A stretch of 64,000 nt of DNA from Tridacna crocea (GCA_943736015.1 OX031071.1:37356619-37420618), one strand, 5' to 3'. Positions 32,961 to 44,151 are shown, counted from the stretch's first letter. Numbers and translations are program-made. Notes: generated by a model not told the origin, from the letters alone.

Positions 32961-34108
32961 GTAAATACAGATTTTAATCCGGCAAGTTGTACAAATTATA
33001 ATTAAGATACCTGTATTGAAAGTGATAGTGTAAATAAATTCAAGAAAGTGTTTATTGTGATTGAAATAGACCATCTGCCAATTACTGTTACTGACGTGTC
33101 ACCACGAGTTACTTCCCTTTCCACCGGACAATCTTTCCCAATCTTGTATATACACGAATAGTGAAAGGGTCATGGAATACACCCTAAACGCGATAAAAAA
33201 AGACAAAAAACCTAAAACGGCTGTGCCGGTAGTTTTATCAATTATCTTTTTTGACACATACAAAAAAGATCTTGTTTTATCAATTTTTCGAAAGACTTCA
33301 GACAGTAAAGCGCTATCATAAGCGTTGTCTCCTGCCGGGTCTGTTGATAGAACTTTTTTTTATGCAGACTGCATTTACCCTTAGGCTGCCAAGCGTGATT
33401 CGATGACCTTTTGCAGACAATATAGATTCGGATAAGATTACGAAGAATGTGCAGTCTGATCCTAGATCTTCACTATCTGATACGGAGAGATTTTTTCTCG
33501 AGATTGACCCTCCGTAACAGATTTTAACAATTCCAAACCTTTTAAGCGATCAACCTAAGACTAAACGGGATAAACACTTAATTGTGACACTTATGTGTTA
33601 GTCGGTGCCTAAAAAGAACATCACATCTTTTTACATAGATCACCCACTTTGACGGTAAAATACCGAGATCAAACGAACACCCAGCTAACCCTTTACCAGC
33701 TTTGCAATGAAAATAAGTATAGCACGTATTCGCTTCCTGAAAATGAATCTCTAATATCTTTTTTTTCCTAGAGGAAATGGAAGGTTTGAAATTTGAGTTT
33801 AACTTTGTTATTACGATAGTCAACTTATACGGTAGTTCAAGCAGCAATATGAGAAAAATGCAACTATATAGATTTTTAAAAGTGTTAATTATGTCAAAGT
33901 CAGGACTTTCGCTGTAAATTCAAAATGTATAATGTCACAGTTTCTTGATTGTAGACTGTCTGTGTCTTTTAACAGATATTGGAACGATTTTTTTTTGGGT
34001 GGGGGGATTATCAAATTACTAGTTTAAATTAATCAAAGCACAGATTCCTGGACTTCAAGCCTGTACGTTACAAACTTAGCTACGGAATTCGGCAAACATT
34101 GGTTGAAT

Positions 34109-34896
34109 GAGTGTAGGACAAAACCCCCCTAGGACAAAACCCCCCTAGGATAAAACCCCCATGGACAAACCCCCCCCAGGACAAAACCCCCATAGGGTAA
34201 AAAAACCCTAGGACAAAACCCCCATCATATATAAAAAGCATATAAATTTGAGAAAGCACACATAATTTGCAAACAGTTTTAAAGTATTCAAAACAAGTAT
34301 GTTTGATTTAAGGAAAAAATCTAACATGAAAGGCAAAAAATGATTTAGATATTATCTTATTTTAATTTGTAACTCAAGCTTGTTGATAATTTCTATTGAT
34401 ATATGAACACCTATGCAGACTTGGGTAAGACAGGTGTTGAGAGGGGATTAAGACACCTGATTTGCAAGTTTACACCTGTCATATTCACTAATATTTAGTA
34501 GTAGATTTGAACATATAAAAGCACCAAATAAGAAAAAAAAATCCTTTGATTAATATATAAATGATTTTTTCCATTGTATGATTGCATTTATGATTTATTA
34601 TGAATTTATTATGAATGTATTAAGAAAAAAACACATTTTTGGTCATAAAGAAAAAATTTAAGAAAAAAAAATCGTATCAAATCAATTTAACTTATACAAA
34701 AACATTATTTTTTACAACCCCCACAAGTATTTAAAGCAGTAAATTTTATTCAACTTTAAAATTATTGTGCGAAAAGAATCATGGGGTTTTTGTCCACTTT
34801 TCAGTTAAGGGTATGGGAGTTTTGTCCAGGGGTGTTTTGTCCATGGGGGTTTTGTCCTAGGGGGATTTTGTCCTCGGGGGGTTTTGTCCGTAACCC
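34109..34896. mobile_element. 788-bp foldback element with tandem GGACAAAACCCCC ends
   Basis: Left end 34,113-34,225 has about six tandem copies of 'ggacaaaacccccctag' with small variations; right end 34,785-34,893 has the complementary 'gggggttttgtcc' series. The 8-bp GGTTGAAT flanks both sides (34,101-34,108 and 34,897-34,904). The middle (34,230-34,780) is AT-rich and non-coding. Inverted terminal arrays and an 8-bp duplication suggest a foldback-type non-autonomous DNA element, with hAT-type target size. Confidence 0.8.
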
Positions 34897-34984
34897 GGTT
34901 GAATAATCACACATAAAAATAGGAAAAGTCGAATGCAGTTATATTGATGTTACCCCCCCCCCCAGTTTTTACAACACTAAAATT

Positions 34985-35410
34985 TTCATTGACTCTTTAC
35001 GAAACAGAAATTTGAGACTTGCCCAAATTGTAAGCTTTTGCAGATAGCAATTCGAATGTGTATTGAAAATGAAATTTTCTGTAGGAAGGATAGCAAAGGA
35101 AATGGAGAAAAGGTTGGTTACTAGAACTTTATCCCTTTTCAACAACATTTTTAAAACCTATACATGTATTTCTAAGGGTCATAAAAAGCTTGAGATATGG
35201 GTTTTAAATGGTTACCCTTTTCACCCGACGACAACACTTTGGACTCTTCCAGATACTTAGCATATGGAGACGATAGAATAAACGTGGGTCAAATGGTTGT
35301 AATTGTCTTTGAAAAAGTAAAAAAAAAAGAAAAAAACTATTGTTGAAACAGGAGAAAATGCTTGTTGCAAGCCCTTCCTTTTTTCCTTAAATATTTTCTC
35401 TCACACTTAA
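34985..35410. mobile_element. Two adjacent degenerate MITE family 1 copies
   Basis: The first (34,985-35,225) has 'cattgactctttacgaaac', 'agaaaaggttggttactaga', and 'atttctaagggtcataaaaa'. The second (35,240-35,410) has 'gtggagacgatag'-like and 'acaggagaaaatgcttgttg' parts. Both lie within the 3.5-kb element. Confidence 0.55.
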
Positions 35411-35775
35411 AAAATGTATTTTTCACAGATATTTCTGAGCTACATATCGATTACTTTTTTGTTAGGAGGGTGGAGTGTTAAGGTTGAGGAAATGAGACAA
35501 GTAACAGACAGTGAGACAAATCAGCACGTCTGCCCCCTTTTTTTCCGGGTCGCTCGAAATACTTTGGCAAAAAGGTTACATAACTGTCCAAGGACAGTCC
35601 ATTTACTGATATGAAAGCACTATTATCAAACATCCTTGTTGCACTTTCAGGTCTGTACCTATTGAAGAATAAATTCATGTTATAGATATGAAACAAAAGA
35701 AACATGGCTTCAGATTAAATTTCAGACCATCCATAACTTCTTCACAAAATATTTATTCAAGCTTCATTTTGAGTA

Positions 35776-35992
35776 TCTAACCCTTTACCGAACAACAAAA
35801 TTTTTAGACTGGTCCAAATTGAAAGAAAAAAAAAAAAAATTCAAAATTGAAATTTGTTTCCAGCAGGGTAGAAAACATTGTGGGAAAAGGAGAAAATGCT
35901 GGTCACCAGCATTTTCTTCATTTCCAAGAATGTTTTCAAAATGCTTCTATCTCAGGGTCGTAAAAACCAGGGATTGTTTGGTAAAGGGTTAA
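35776..35992 (-). mobile_element. MITE family 1, best-preserved ends
   Basis: Left end 'taaccctttaccgaacaa' and right end 'tgtttggtaaagggttaa' are inverted repeats. The centre is 'ggagaaaatgctggtcacca' with its complement. A good reference for the family's structure: TTAA, CCCTTTACC terminus, asymmetric shoulders, central hairpin. Confidence 0.85.
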
Positions 35993-36636
35993 GAAAATCT
36001 AATGAAATCTTACTAAAAAAATAGGTGAAGGGTTAACTCGGTGTTCCTTTGATCTCAATATCGCACTGCAGGGTGGGTGACCTTTAGAACAGCTGTAATG
36101 TACTTGCTTCTTACAGATAACACACACGTGTCACATTAAATTGATTCTTCTTATCTTTTGTTTCATATCACTTTACCCCTTTAATGATCATTAATAGACA
36201 GGATTATGAATTTTAAACAGGTTTCAGAGGGTAAGTTCGTTCTTAGTCTCTACATGCCCTTTATTTTAATACGATCTCTTTAAATGCATATTTTGTCTGT
36301 TTACGATTATTTTTTCAAAGCAATATCACGAAATATGTTTGAATTATGTTAGAATTGATTTCCTCTAGATTTCTTGACATGCCATTTTCTTTTTAGTTAT
36401 GAATTTGTCCAAATTTAAAGGAATTGCGAACGTGACATACGGCATTTATTATTGAAATAATGCTTTGTTTGTCCGGTGTCACGTGATATTTCTGGTGCGC
36501 CGCTTACGATAAAATGGAAATATCGCTTATATCAAATCTAATTGGCAAATCGTCTATTGTGGAGGTGCTTAATGGGGTAAACCCCCATTAAAAACAGATG
36601 AAATCAGGATTAAAAAGTGCCGCTAGAAGTTTTTAA

Positions 36637-37166
36637 AGGTGGCCCTTCAGATTTTGGGATGACAGTTTTACAAGAATATAAAAGAAATCATCCTTATACT
36701 CCAAAAGCCTAATAATTTTCATTCATAAAACCCCAGTAGTCGAAACCCATCCGACAACATGAGAAATAAGAGATTTACTATAGCCCACGTCAACACTGAC
36801 GGGAAACACGGTCTATTTTTACATGAGCAACTCGCCCATATACACGCCCGAAATACACAGACGAAGTTTCAAACAGGACGTCTGAAGAAGACATATTTGT
36901 TATGTTATGGACTTTCAGAGCCGTAGTCATGTGCTAGTCACTTAACATTCCCACAATGCTTTTTTTAAATTTTTGGCGTGAAATCTAAAAATAGTGTAAG
37001 AGGCTACTTAGCCGTTTAAGGGAATTCCATCGATTTTTTTTTTTTTTTTTTTTTGTAATTTTATGATTCTTAATCATTTATGATTTGTATTAATTTTTTA
37101 TATGAATTTCAGTCATATATATATTTTCTTAATTTTGTGGAATGTGAGAATTCTAGATACCCACCT
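36637..37166 (-). mobile_element. MITE family 2 (530 bp), unit 2, inverted
   Basis: Exactly flanked by TTAA on both sides (36,633-36,636 and 37,167-37,170). Starts 'aggtggcccttcag' and ends 'gatacccacct'. Unit 1 has the empty site 'gaagattttaaagcatgttc' (5,475). Opposite orientation to the copy at 31,690. Confidence 0.88.
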
Positions 37167-37228
37167 TTAAAGCAGTTCTGGGACATGTATGAGCATCAAC
37201 CCTCTATTCCTATATGAATATATAGTAT

Positions 37229-37310
37229 CAGGAAAACTCGTACCCTGGAGACCTCGTACCCTTGAAAACTTGTACCCCAATCTTAAGGGTACGAGTTCTC
37301 CAGAGAAGAT
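37229..37310. repeat. TACGAGTTCTC repeat cluster, unit 2
   Basis: Counterpart of 5,545-5,616: 'ctcgtaccctggagacctcg' followed by the inverted 'gggtacgagttctccagaga'. Confidence 0.75.
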
Positions 37311-37879
37311 GTTAAGTTACATGTAGTTTACCAGTATCATGTCAACTTTTTTTTTGCCGTTATTGTGATGTAATTTTGATTGATGTTTGATGTTGATTTG
37401 TGTAAGAACAGTCTAGGAATCAGTATTTGATTGGATTAGATATTTGTTAAATGGAAGGAATTAATAAAATGAACACAGAATTAATCAAATTTTCACACCT
37501 GGTGAAAAGGCAAATTTCCTGAGCAAAGAGAGCAAGAAAGGTATGATTTTCACACTGATAAATTTAGTGTAATATAATTGCAATATTCAATATTGAACCC
37601 GTAGTTCATTTAACGCTAGAATTGAAACAGATAGTAAAGAATAAGATCAATATGCAAAAGATGAAGTCTGAGCTTGGATTTACACCATCAAGATTCTGAG
37701 CCAAACCTTTTAGAAAAAATATTTCCTGAATTTTAATGAGTCTTCGATGAAGTCACCTGTATACTTTGGGCACCAAAAGAGTTAAGCACATAGGATAATG
37801 ATTGGAAAAGTCAGTGACATCATTTGTCCACAACAAAAATGCCTCTGTAGAATCGCTTGTAAGTCGAAAATTTCATTTA

Positions 37880-38010
37880 AGCCGTCTGAAGAAGCTTTTA
37901 AAATTCTTTGAATGGTGAGAAAACACATGGAAAAGGTGACCATGTTGGTTATTTGATTTTGCTCCTTTTCCCACAATGGTTACTTTTTCGTGAAGTAAAC
38001 GACTCAGCAA
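37880..38010 (+). mobile_element. Diverged MITE family 1 copy (unit 2)
   Basis: Paralogue of 6,190-6,330, with 'gctccttttcccacaatggt'. Confidence 0.5.
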
Positions 38011-38036
38011 ACATAGAAGAACACTGTGCAATGAAA

Positions 38037-38038
38037 AT

Positions 38039-38088
<50 letters not shown>

Positions 38089-38099
38089 GACAGAGAGAG
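38037..38099. repeat. (GACA)n / (GA)n microsatellite
   Basis: A 'gagagagagaga' run followed by about ten 'gaca' units. Unit 1 has only a short imperfect GA stretch here (near 6,400). Confidence 0.95.
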
Positions 38100-38518
38100 G
38101 TTTAATTGCTGGTAAATGGCAAGCGTTCACAATCATATTTATCACCTGATATTGACTTCATTGTAACCGACACCTTTGAATGATTTAAAAAAAAAATTGG
38201 ATACTCCATTAACGAACCTAGAAATTTCTAAATAAGCTTTAAAAACACCTATCTTTGAATCATAAGATGGATCCAGATTATGTAGATCTAAATGATAATT
38301 TCATCTTCCTTGAATTTACCTAACCATTTACCTTACTTCCTTTTCATTTCAATCCATGAAACATCCGGTAACAAAACTGATATTTTGCTACAAATACCCG
38401 TTAACAATGTTTGCTTATTGTACAACGTACTCATGTCACAAAATATAAAATGAAAATGACCAATTCACCAAAATTTGAATGATATATACAAATTTATCCA
38501 TCCCCAAAAATATCTGTA

Positions 38519-38602
38519 GGGTACGAGTTCTCTGGAGAATTCGTACCCAGGGTACGAGATCTCCAGAGTCCGTGTTCTCCAGGGTACGAGTTCTCTAGCA
38601 AC
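38519..38602. repeat. TACGAGTTCTC repeat cluster (unit 2)
   Basis: Counterpart of 9,494-9,575, with four direct and inverted copies of 'gggtacgagttctc'. Confidence 0.75.
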
Positions 38603-39149
38603 CAACACAAACGCTGTGGAGTTTTAGATTCACAGCGTAGATGACCATCCCTGTTACAAATATTAACATCTAGGAAATAAACGAGTCTTGGCTTATTAGA
38701 TGATTATCCTGTCAAAATAGTCTGCGATAAACAAAAATTGGAAGTGATCAGGTAATTTTGACATAAACAATAGTCTAGAATATAAGTTTGAAATGTTCTG
38801 CACAGATTTTGGATTTTCCGAACCCGGAAGTAAATTGAATGAAATAAGTATTCTGCTGATAAATTGGTAAAAAGAAAACAATAAGTTTTAAATCAATAAT
38901 TTAATTGAATAGCATATATAAATGCATTAGAATGAGCCCCAAAAGGTAACTAAGGTATTTTTTAATCCATAAGGGATATTGCTGAAATAATTTACAGGTC
39001 CTTTCGTAACCAGGTTGTTTGGTACCTCAGGCATTGTTAATTCGTTAGTCTAAAGATAACGTTAGATGTGGCCTGATGTATTAAAAAATCAGTGATCAGA
39101 GTGACCCTAGTTTCAAAATTGAAAATATCAATTATTATCTATTTAAATT

Positions 39150-39212
39150 TATGTTGCTGCTACTCATTAGAATCGTCTTATCGGGACGATTCTAATGAGT
39201 ACCAACAACATA
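39150..39212. repeat. Near-perfect palindrome, unit 2
   Basis: Counterpart of 10,131-10,189. The left arm ends 'ctcattagaatcgtctt', the right arm begins 'gggacgattctaatgag'. The right arm still matches the unit 1 arms closely while the left has a few substitutions. Confidence 0.8.
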
Positions 39213-39719
39213 GGGTTTTGAGGAGGAATAGTGAATTTAGAATACCATCACTCCCTCTTATCTGGGACTCGGAGAATAGAACAAGAATACCACACAAGCC
39301 TCATAGAAACTTTGTCCATAAAATACTATTTCTTAACTGTTTATAAAACAACAATTTTGGACGATCAAAATTTTGAAACATCTGCAGAGTACGAATTCAA
39401 GATCAGTACAGATGAGATTGCTTGATTGATTGCATGGTGTGGAATGATTACAAAGTTTACGCTGTTTTCAACATTATTTCAGTTACATAGCGGTAGTCAG
39501 TGAACCAATTCATTATTGCTGGGAGTGAATTCTACCATTTCTCACAATATTATTTCCAAGCCACTCATTTCTTTCATACATAACATAAAAAAAAAAATGA
39601 TCAGCGGTGTTACAATGTCTATGATATTCGGAGAGAGCTGCGGACTGAATCATCAGCGTCCTGATCTTATTTCCTGTACGCTATTTACTGAGATACATTG
39701 CCTCAACAGGTCCAAATGA

Positions 39720-40091
39720 GATATGATATTTTTTGTGATAAGTTAGAAAACATTATAAAAAAAAGAGATAATATTGGTTGCTAGCAATTTTTCCTTTTCT
39801 CATATTTTCAGATCCCTTTCTACTCAAGATCGATAAAACTCAGAATAACCTGGTAAAGGATTAACCCTTTACCAAACAATCCCTGGTTTGTACGACCCTG
39901 AGATAGAATCCTTTTGAATACGTTGTTGGACATGAAGAAAATGCTGGCCACCAGCATTTCCTCCTTTTTCCACAATGTTTTCTTCCCTGCCCGAAACATA
40001 TTGCAATTTTTGAGTTAGGTTTATTGGTCTGTAAGCTGTAGCTGAGAATTATTTTGCCATCTGTAGCTGTTTTCAATTCAGACTATTTTAA
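39720..40091. mobile_element. Two abutting MITE family 1 copies, unit 2 only
   Basis: A degenerate copy (39,720-39,860; 'gttagaaaacattataaaaa', 'ggttgctagcaatttttcct') ends 'ggtaaaggattaa'. That TTAA is shared with the start of an intact element (39,861-40,091) beginning 'ttaaccctttaccaaacaat' with hairpin 'gaaaatgctggccaccagca'. The second appears to have inserted at the first one's TTAA end. Confidence 0.75.
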
Positions 40092-40099
40092 TTTATTAG

Positions 40100-40690
40100 C
40101 TCGCCTGAGCATGAGCTTTCGTGATCGTGCTGTGTCTGTTGTTCATCGCTAGTCGTTAACTTTTACCTGGCATACGGTAACGCCTTAGAGGCTACATTTT
40201 CGATCCGATACTCATGAAACTTGGTCAGAATGTTCGTCTCAATAAAATCTCGGATGAAACCAAAATGGGTCAAGTCGGGTAAAAATTTAGGCCACCTGGT
40301 CAAATCTTAGAAAAACCTTGTGTACGCTTTAGAGGTCACATTTTTAGTCCAACACTTTAAAAAGACGGTCAGGATGTTTGTCTTGATGATATCTCGGATG
40401 AGCTCGATAGTGGGCCATGTGGGGTCTAAAACTAGGTCAAATCTTGGGAAAATCTTTTGTATTCTTTCAAGGCCACATTTTCAGTCCAAAACTCTGCCTT
40501 GGAGGACACATTTTCAGTTTGATACTCTTGAAACTTGATCAGAATATTTGTCTCGATGATACCTTGAATGAGTTTGAAAATGGGTTATATAAGTTCTACG
40601 TCACTTGGTCAAATCTTAAAAAAAACTTCATAGTTCGAAACTTCAAAAATAATTTATTTTTCATTGACTTTGTCACATTTACGGGAGATT
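40100..40690 (+). repeat. Molluscan-type dispersed repeat
   Basis: Starts 'gctcgcctgagcatgagctt', then has phrases 'actcatgaaacttggtcaga', 'atgttcgtctcaataaaatc', 'ggtcaaatcttagaaaaacc', and 'ttgaaacttgatcagaatat' in about 110-150-base periods. Absent from unit 1 at this position. No function is known to me. Confidence 0.65.
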
Positions 40691-41029
40691 GAGTGTGTAG
40701 TGTTACAACGTTAAAATCTACAATGTAAGAAACAAAATACGAAGCTCAATTATCTATCTTTACATTGTAAATCCTGGAGATAAGAACTTTGAATTTCAAT
40801 TTTAACCGCACCAATTAACAGTTTTAGCTTTGATAATTTAGAGGAGAATTCTAGGATGTTGTCCTTGCTCTCTCTCGATCCAATTGTCATTGGTGTCTTG
40901 ATGTCTTGAAGGAAAAAATGACACATTCAATTTCTACTACAATGTACCTCTGTTTTCTAATATATGTATTATGTACCCCTGACTTTAAACCTTAAAGCGC
41001 TGAACCCCATTAGTGTTATTTTTGTGGAT

Positions 41030-41100
41030 AGTGTAGATCAAGATCAGACAGTACAGAACTCACAGTCTGATCTTGGATCTACTCTGTCCTCTACTTTGTA
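41030..41100. repeat. Hairpin 'aagatcagac / gtctgatctt'
   Basis: 'agatcaagatcagac' and 'cacagtctgatcttggatct' are inverted around about 20 bases. The same word pair occurs, more decayed, near 3,130, 10,633, 18,190, 33,420, 48,230, 58,370 and elsewhere, so this is another dispersed foldback repeat. Confidence 0.6.
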
Positions 41101-41394
41101 ACATACTCTGGCCCAAAGAATCTTGAAATACCAATATTTGGGCAGTTTTGACTTCCAGAAAATGTCCATTTCATTTATTTGGCATTTTAAGAATTAATGA
41201 GGATATTTCATTCAAACTTGGGTAAGCCGTAAACTATTTACACAAATCAGAAAGAAAGATAGCCATCAAATTATTATTAATGTGTTGTAAAGTTTTCAAC
41301 TTAGACTTTTCAATACTTCGTTGCGTTGTCATCCCTTTCGATGCTTATGTTTCTTAACATTTCACCAAGCATTCCCCCATTTTTACCACCTATA

Positions 41395-41545
41395 GGTAGA
41401 AGCCTTCTGGAACACTGTGAGAAAAGGAGAAAATAATGGCAGCAATGTTTTATACTCTTCTAAAGTTTGAGTCACATTTATTTTGTCGTCTGCAAATGCT
41501 TTCAGTTTGGACAAGTCTAAAATTTTACTGATTGGTAAAGAGCTG
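41395..41545 (+). mobile_element. MITE family 1 copy upstream of TRIM gene 2
   Basis: Paralogue of 11,395-11,572: 'gagaaaaggagaaaataatg', 'ttgtcgtctgcaaatgcttt', 'tggacaagtctaaaatttta'. Confidence 0.7.
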
Positions 41546-42074
41546 ACATTGTACTAAATGACAAAATTTGGACTTGTCCAGTTTGAAAGCAATAGTGGCA
41601 AATAACTTGAATTTGGATAACGTTGTAAGATTGGCCTCTGTACGGGTAGAGAATGTTGAAGGAAAAGAAGAAATTGATTGTTAAGAGCATTTTCTCATTT
41701 TCCTGCAATGTTTTCAAAAGTTGTTTTCTTTAGGACTATGAGAACACAGGATTGTATAGTAAGGAGTTAATTACTTACTCCTTTAACCTTTTTTCAGACT
41801 ATCCTAAAAATATTATCAACTGTATAGCAATGAGTATCAAAGGATACTAGATAATAGTTTAGTGACAGTGAAACATTGTGGGAAAAGAATGATTTTTTTT
41901 TTTTGCCGGCAAGCAAATGTTCTATTCTACATAATGGAACATCCTTTATAACAGTGGGGTAAAAAAAACATGTTTATGAAGTAATTAGAAAGTTTGTATG
42001 TTTAACCCTTGCCCAAAATATAAAATTTTAGACTGATCCAAATTTAAAGCAGTTGAGCCCTGCAATTTCAATTT

Positions 42075-42190
42075 GGATGATAGAAATGTCTTTGATATGA
42101 TGGAAAACATTGAGAGAAAGGGAAAAAGTCTAATTACATGTACCTACATTTTCTGCTTTTCCCACAATATTTTCATTTTTTTTATTATTA
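42075..42190 (+). mobile_element. Degenerate MITE family 1 fragment (unit 2)
   Basis: Paralogue of 12,320-12,445, upstream of TRIM gene 2, with 'tgcttttcccacaatatttt'. Confidence 0.55.
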
Positions 42191-42218
42191 TTGGTAAATC
42201 TTAGGGTTATGTGGTAAA

Positions 42219-42249
42219 TGGTTTATGTTTGTTTCTTTTCTATTTATAG
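42219..42249 (+). promoter_or_regulatory. Splice acceptor before the TRIM gene 2 coding exon
   Basis: 'tatgtttgtttcttttctat' then 'ttatag' gives an AG at 42,248-42,249. Spacing to the ATG (24 bases) is the same as in gene 1. Confidence 0.6.
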
Positions 42250-42273
42250 ACGTGACATCTTGCACCTGGTATA

Positions 42274-44022
42274 ATGGAAGTGTCTGGGCGAAATCAGACA
42301 GGGAGTGGCAACACAACAATATGTGTTCAATGTGATCCTTGTTTAATATTGAAGAAAAATATAAATGCTAAACATTACTGTGTGGACTGTGAGGAATTTT
42401 TCTGTGACAATTGTTCTTCTGCTCATAAACTGTTTAAATTATCAAGAAATCACAAGTTATTATCGGGAAATGAGATGCCTTCACAGAAACTTACTTCAGC
42501 ACGGGAAAATGTCTGTTCTAAACACAAAGGGAAAAATTTGGAGTACTATTGCAAGATGCATAAAAACTTTTTTTGCGGTGTTTGTTTGACTGTTGAACAC
42601 AAAACTTGTTCTATAGAATACATAGACGATATTGCGCAAAATTTTGAAACAAGTCCAGAGTACAGATCAATAACAGAGAAAATGACAAGTCTTCTACAGC
42701 AGTTAAAAGATATAAAGAAAACTTCCACAAGACACAGCCAAGACTTACAAACAGTGCACGCCAAGTTTGTATCAAGTGTGAAATCCTTCCGTACAGAAAT
42801 CAACAACCTTCTAGATTCCATGGAAACAACCATTTTGAAGGAAGCCCAGGATATGAAGGAGTTTGATACAAAAGCTACTCAAACTGTGTCTAGAGCGTGT
42901 GATACATTGACCACTGACATCAATGAAATTGTCTCTAACTTAGACAAACATAAACAATACAAACAGCAGCGACAGTTGGCGATTTCTGCAAAGAAAACTG
43001 AAACTCTGATTTCTGACATAGAAAAGAAAATGGCAGACATATCCAGTCAAAACAAAATTAGAAATTATAAATTTCACAAAAATAAGGAAATTCTACATTT
43101 ACTTCAATCTATGTGCAATCTTGGTACATTATTGGATAGAGAGAAGGAGGGAGGAAAAACAGAGATGGAGAGAAAAGAGAAAGAAAACGTAAAGCTGGTC
43201 AACAAAGATCCCAAATCTGTTAAAGCCAGTTATGTAGGACAAATCAATGTTAAACATTCAGAAGATAAACGTGACTGTTGGATTACAGGCAGTGTAATGA
43301 TAGATCCATACAAAATAGTTCTAATAGATTGTTACAACTACAGTGTAAAACTTGTAAATGTTGACAGTAACAGTATTCTATCTTATCTAAAACTTTCCAC
43401 ACAACCATGGGATGTTACTTGTATTGATAAAAGTCAGCTTGTCATTACATGTTATAATAAATTAGTTTTTGTAAATGTTGGACAGACTTTGATTGTAAAC
43501 AAAGAACTTCAAGTTAATGGAGACTGTAATGGAATTATTTTTAATGATAATCAATTATTTGTGTCATTTTATAAACCAGAACCTGCTGTTAAATTAATCA
43601 GTCTACATGGAGAAATATTGAGAACATTTTCTACAGACCAAAATGGACAACGTCTGTTTAAATGTCCCTGGTATATTTGTCTTAGTAAATCCAAGTCTAC
43701 ACTATTTGTTAGTGACTGTTGGACAAACACTGTGACAAGTGTGGATTTCAAGGGTAAAGTTCAAAATGTTTACAGAGATACTAACCTGGAGTGGCCATCT
43801 GGTCTGACTGTAGATAGATATGATAATATTTATATAGCTGGACGTGACTCACACAACATACACCAGATATCTACACAGTGTAGACCCATACAAATATTAC
43901 TGGATCAAACACAAGGAATGGAAGTTCCACAGTCAGTGACGTATTGTGAAACAGAAGACAAACTTTATATCAGCCATGCTAGTATATCTAAACTAAATGT
44001 TTTGTCAGTTTATCAACTATAG
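42274..44022 (+). CDS. TRIM-like protein with two B-boxes, coiled coil and NHL-type beta-propeller (copy 2)
   Basis: A 582-residue uninterrupted frame, aligned without gaps to the protein at 12,520 at about 83% identity by my count. All B-box ligands are kept: C20, C23, C36, C39, C44, C47, H51, H60 and C81, H84, C93, H96, C101, C104, H109, C112. No RING. Residues about 125-300 look coiled-coil and 335-582 form the propeller. About a quarter of the differences fall in residues 1-85; others cluster at propeller positions (353-356, 481-483, 504-509). At 481 this copy has D, as expected in an NHL-type turn ('LFVSDCWTN'), while copy 1 has V. The final glutamine codon of copy 1 (cag) is a stop (tag) here, so the protein is one residue shorter. 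Likely a cytoplasmic adaptor; partner unknown. Confidence 0.93.
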   Translation: MEVSGRNQTGSGNTTICVQCDPCLILKKNINAKHYCVDCEEFFCDNCSSAHKLFKLSRNHKLLSGNEMPSQKLTSARENVCSKHKGKNLEYYCKMHKNFFCGVCLTVEHKTCSIEYIDDIAQNFETSPEYRSITEKMTSLLQQLKDIKKTSTRHSQDLQTVHAKFVSSVKSFRTEINNLLDSMETTILKEAQDMKEFDTKATQTVSRACDTLTTDINEIVSNLDKHKQYKQQRQLAISAKKTETLISDIEKKMADISSQNKIRNYKFHKNKEILHLLQSMCNLGTLLDREKEGGKTEMERKEKENVKLVNKDPKSVKASYVGQINVKHSEDKRDCWITGSVMIDPYKIVLIDCYNYSVKLVNVDSNSILSYLKLSTQPWDVTCIDKSQLVITCYNKLVFVNVGQTLIVNKELQVNGDCNGIIFNDNQLFVSFYKPEPAVKLISLHGEILRTFSTDQNGQRLFKCPWYICLSKSKSTLFVSDCWTNTVTSVDFKGKVQNVYRDTNLEWPSGLTVDRYDNIYIAGRDSHNIHQISTQCRPIQILLDQTQGMEVPQSVTYCETEDKLYISHASISKLNVLSVYQL

Positions 44023-44151
44023 TAGAAAACAACACATACTGGTGACCTGCTGTAAGGGTAAGTCTATTTAACCTTGTACCACACTGTTTTGTGTTGTTAA
44101 CCTTTTATCACCCTACCCTGAGTTGTGACAATGCTAAAGAAGAAAATAACA

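Larger units (their letters stand above)
33068..36555. mobile_element. 3,488-bp TIR transposon relic, unit 2 only, with nested insertions
   Basis: The ends are inverted repeats matching at 15 of 17 bases: 'agaccatctgccaatta' on the left and, read inward, 'agacgatttgccaatta' on the right. AT flanks both ends; the unit 1 site reads 'gattgaaattgtggag' (5,370) with one AT, so a 2-bp duplication fits exactly. It contains a foldback element (34,109-34,896) and MITE family 1 copies (34,985-35,410 and 35,776-35,992), so the original element was about 2 kb. No recognisable transposase frame; the longest frames (for example 33,578-33,847, minus) are anonymous. Superfamily unknown. Confidence 0.7.
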
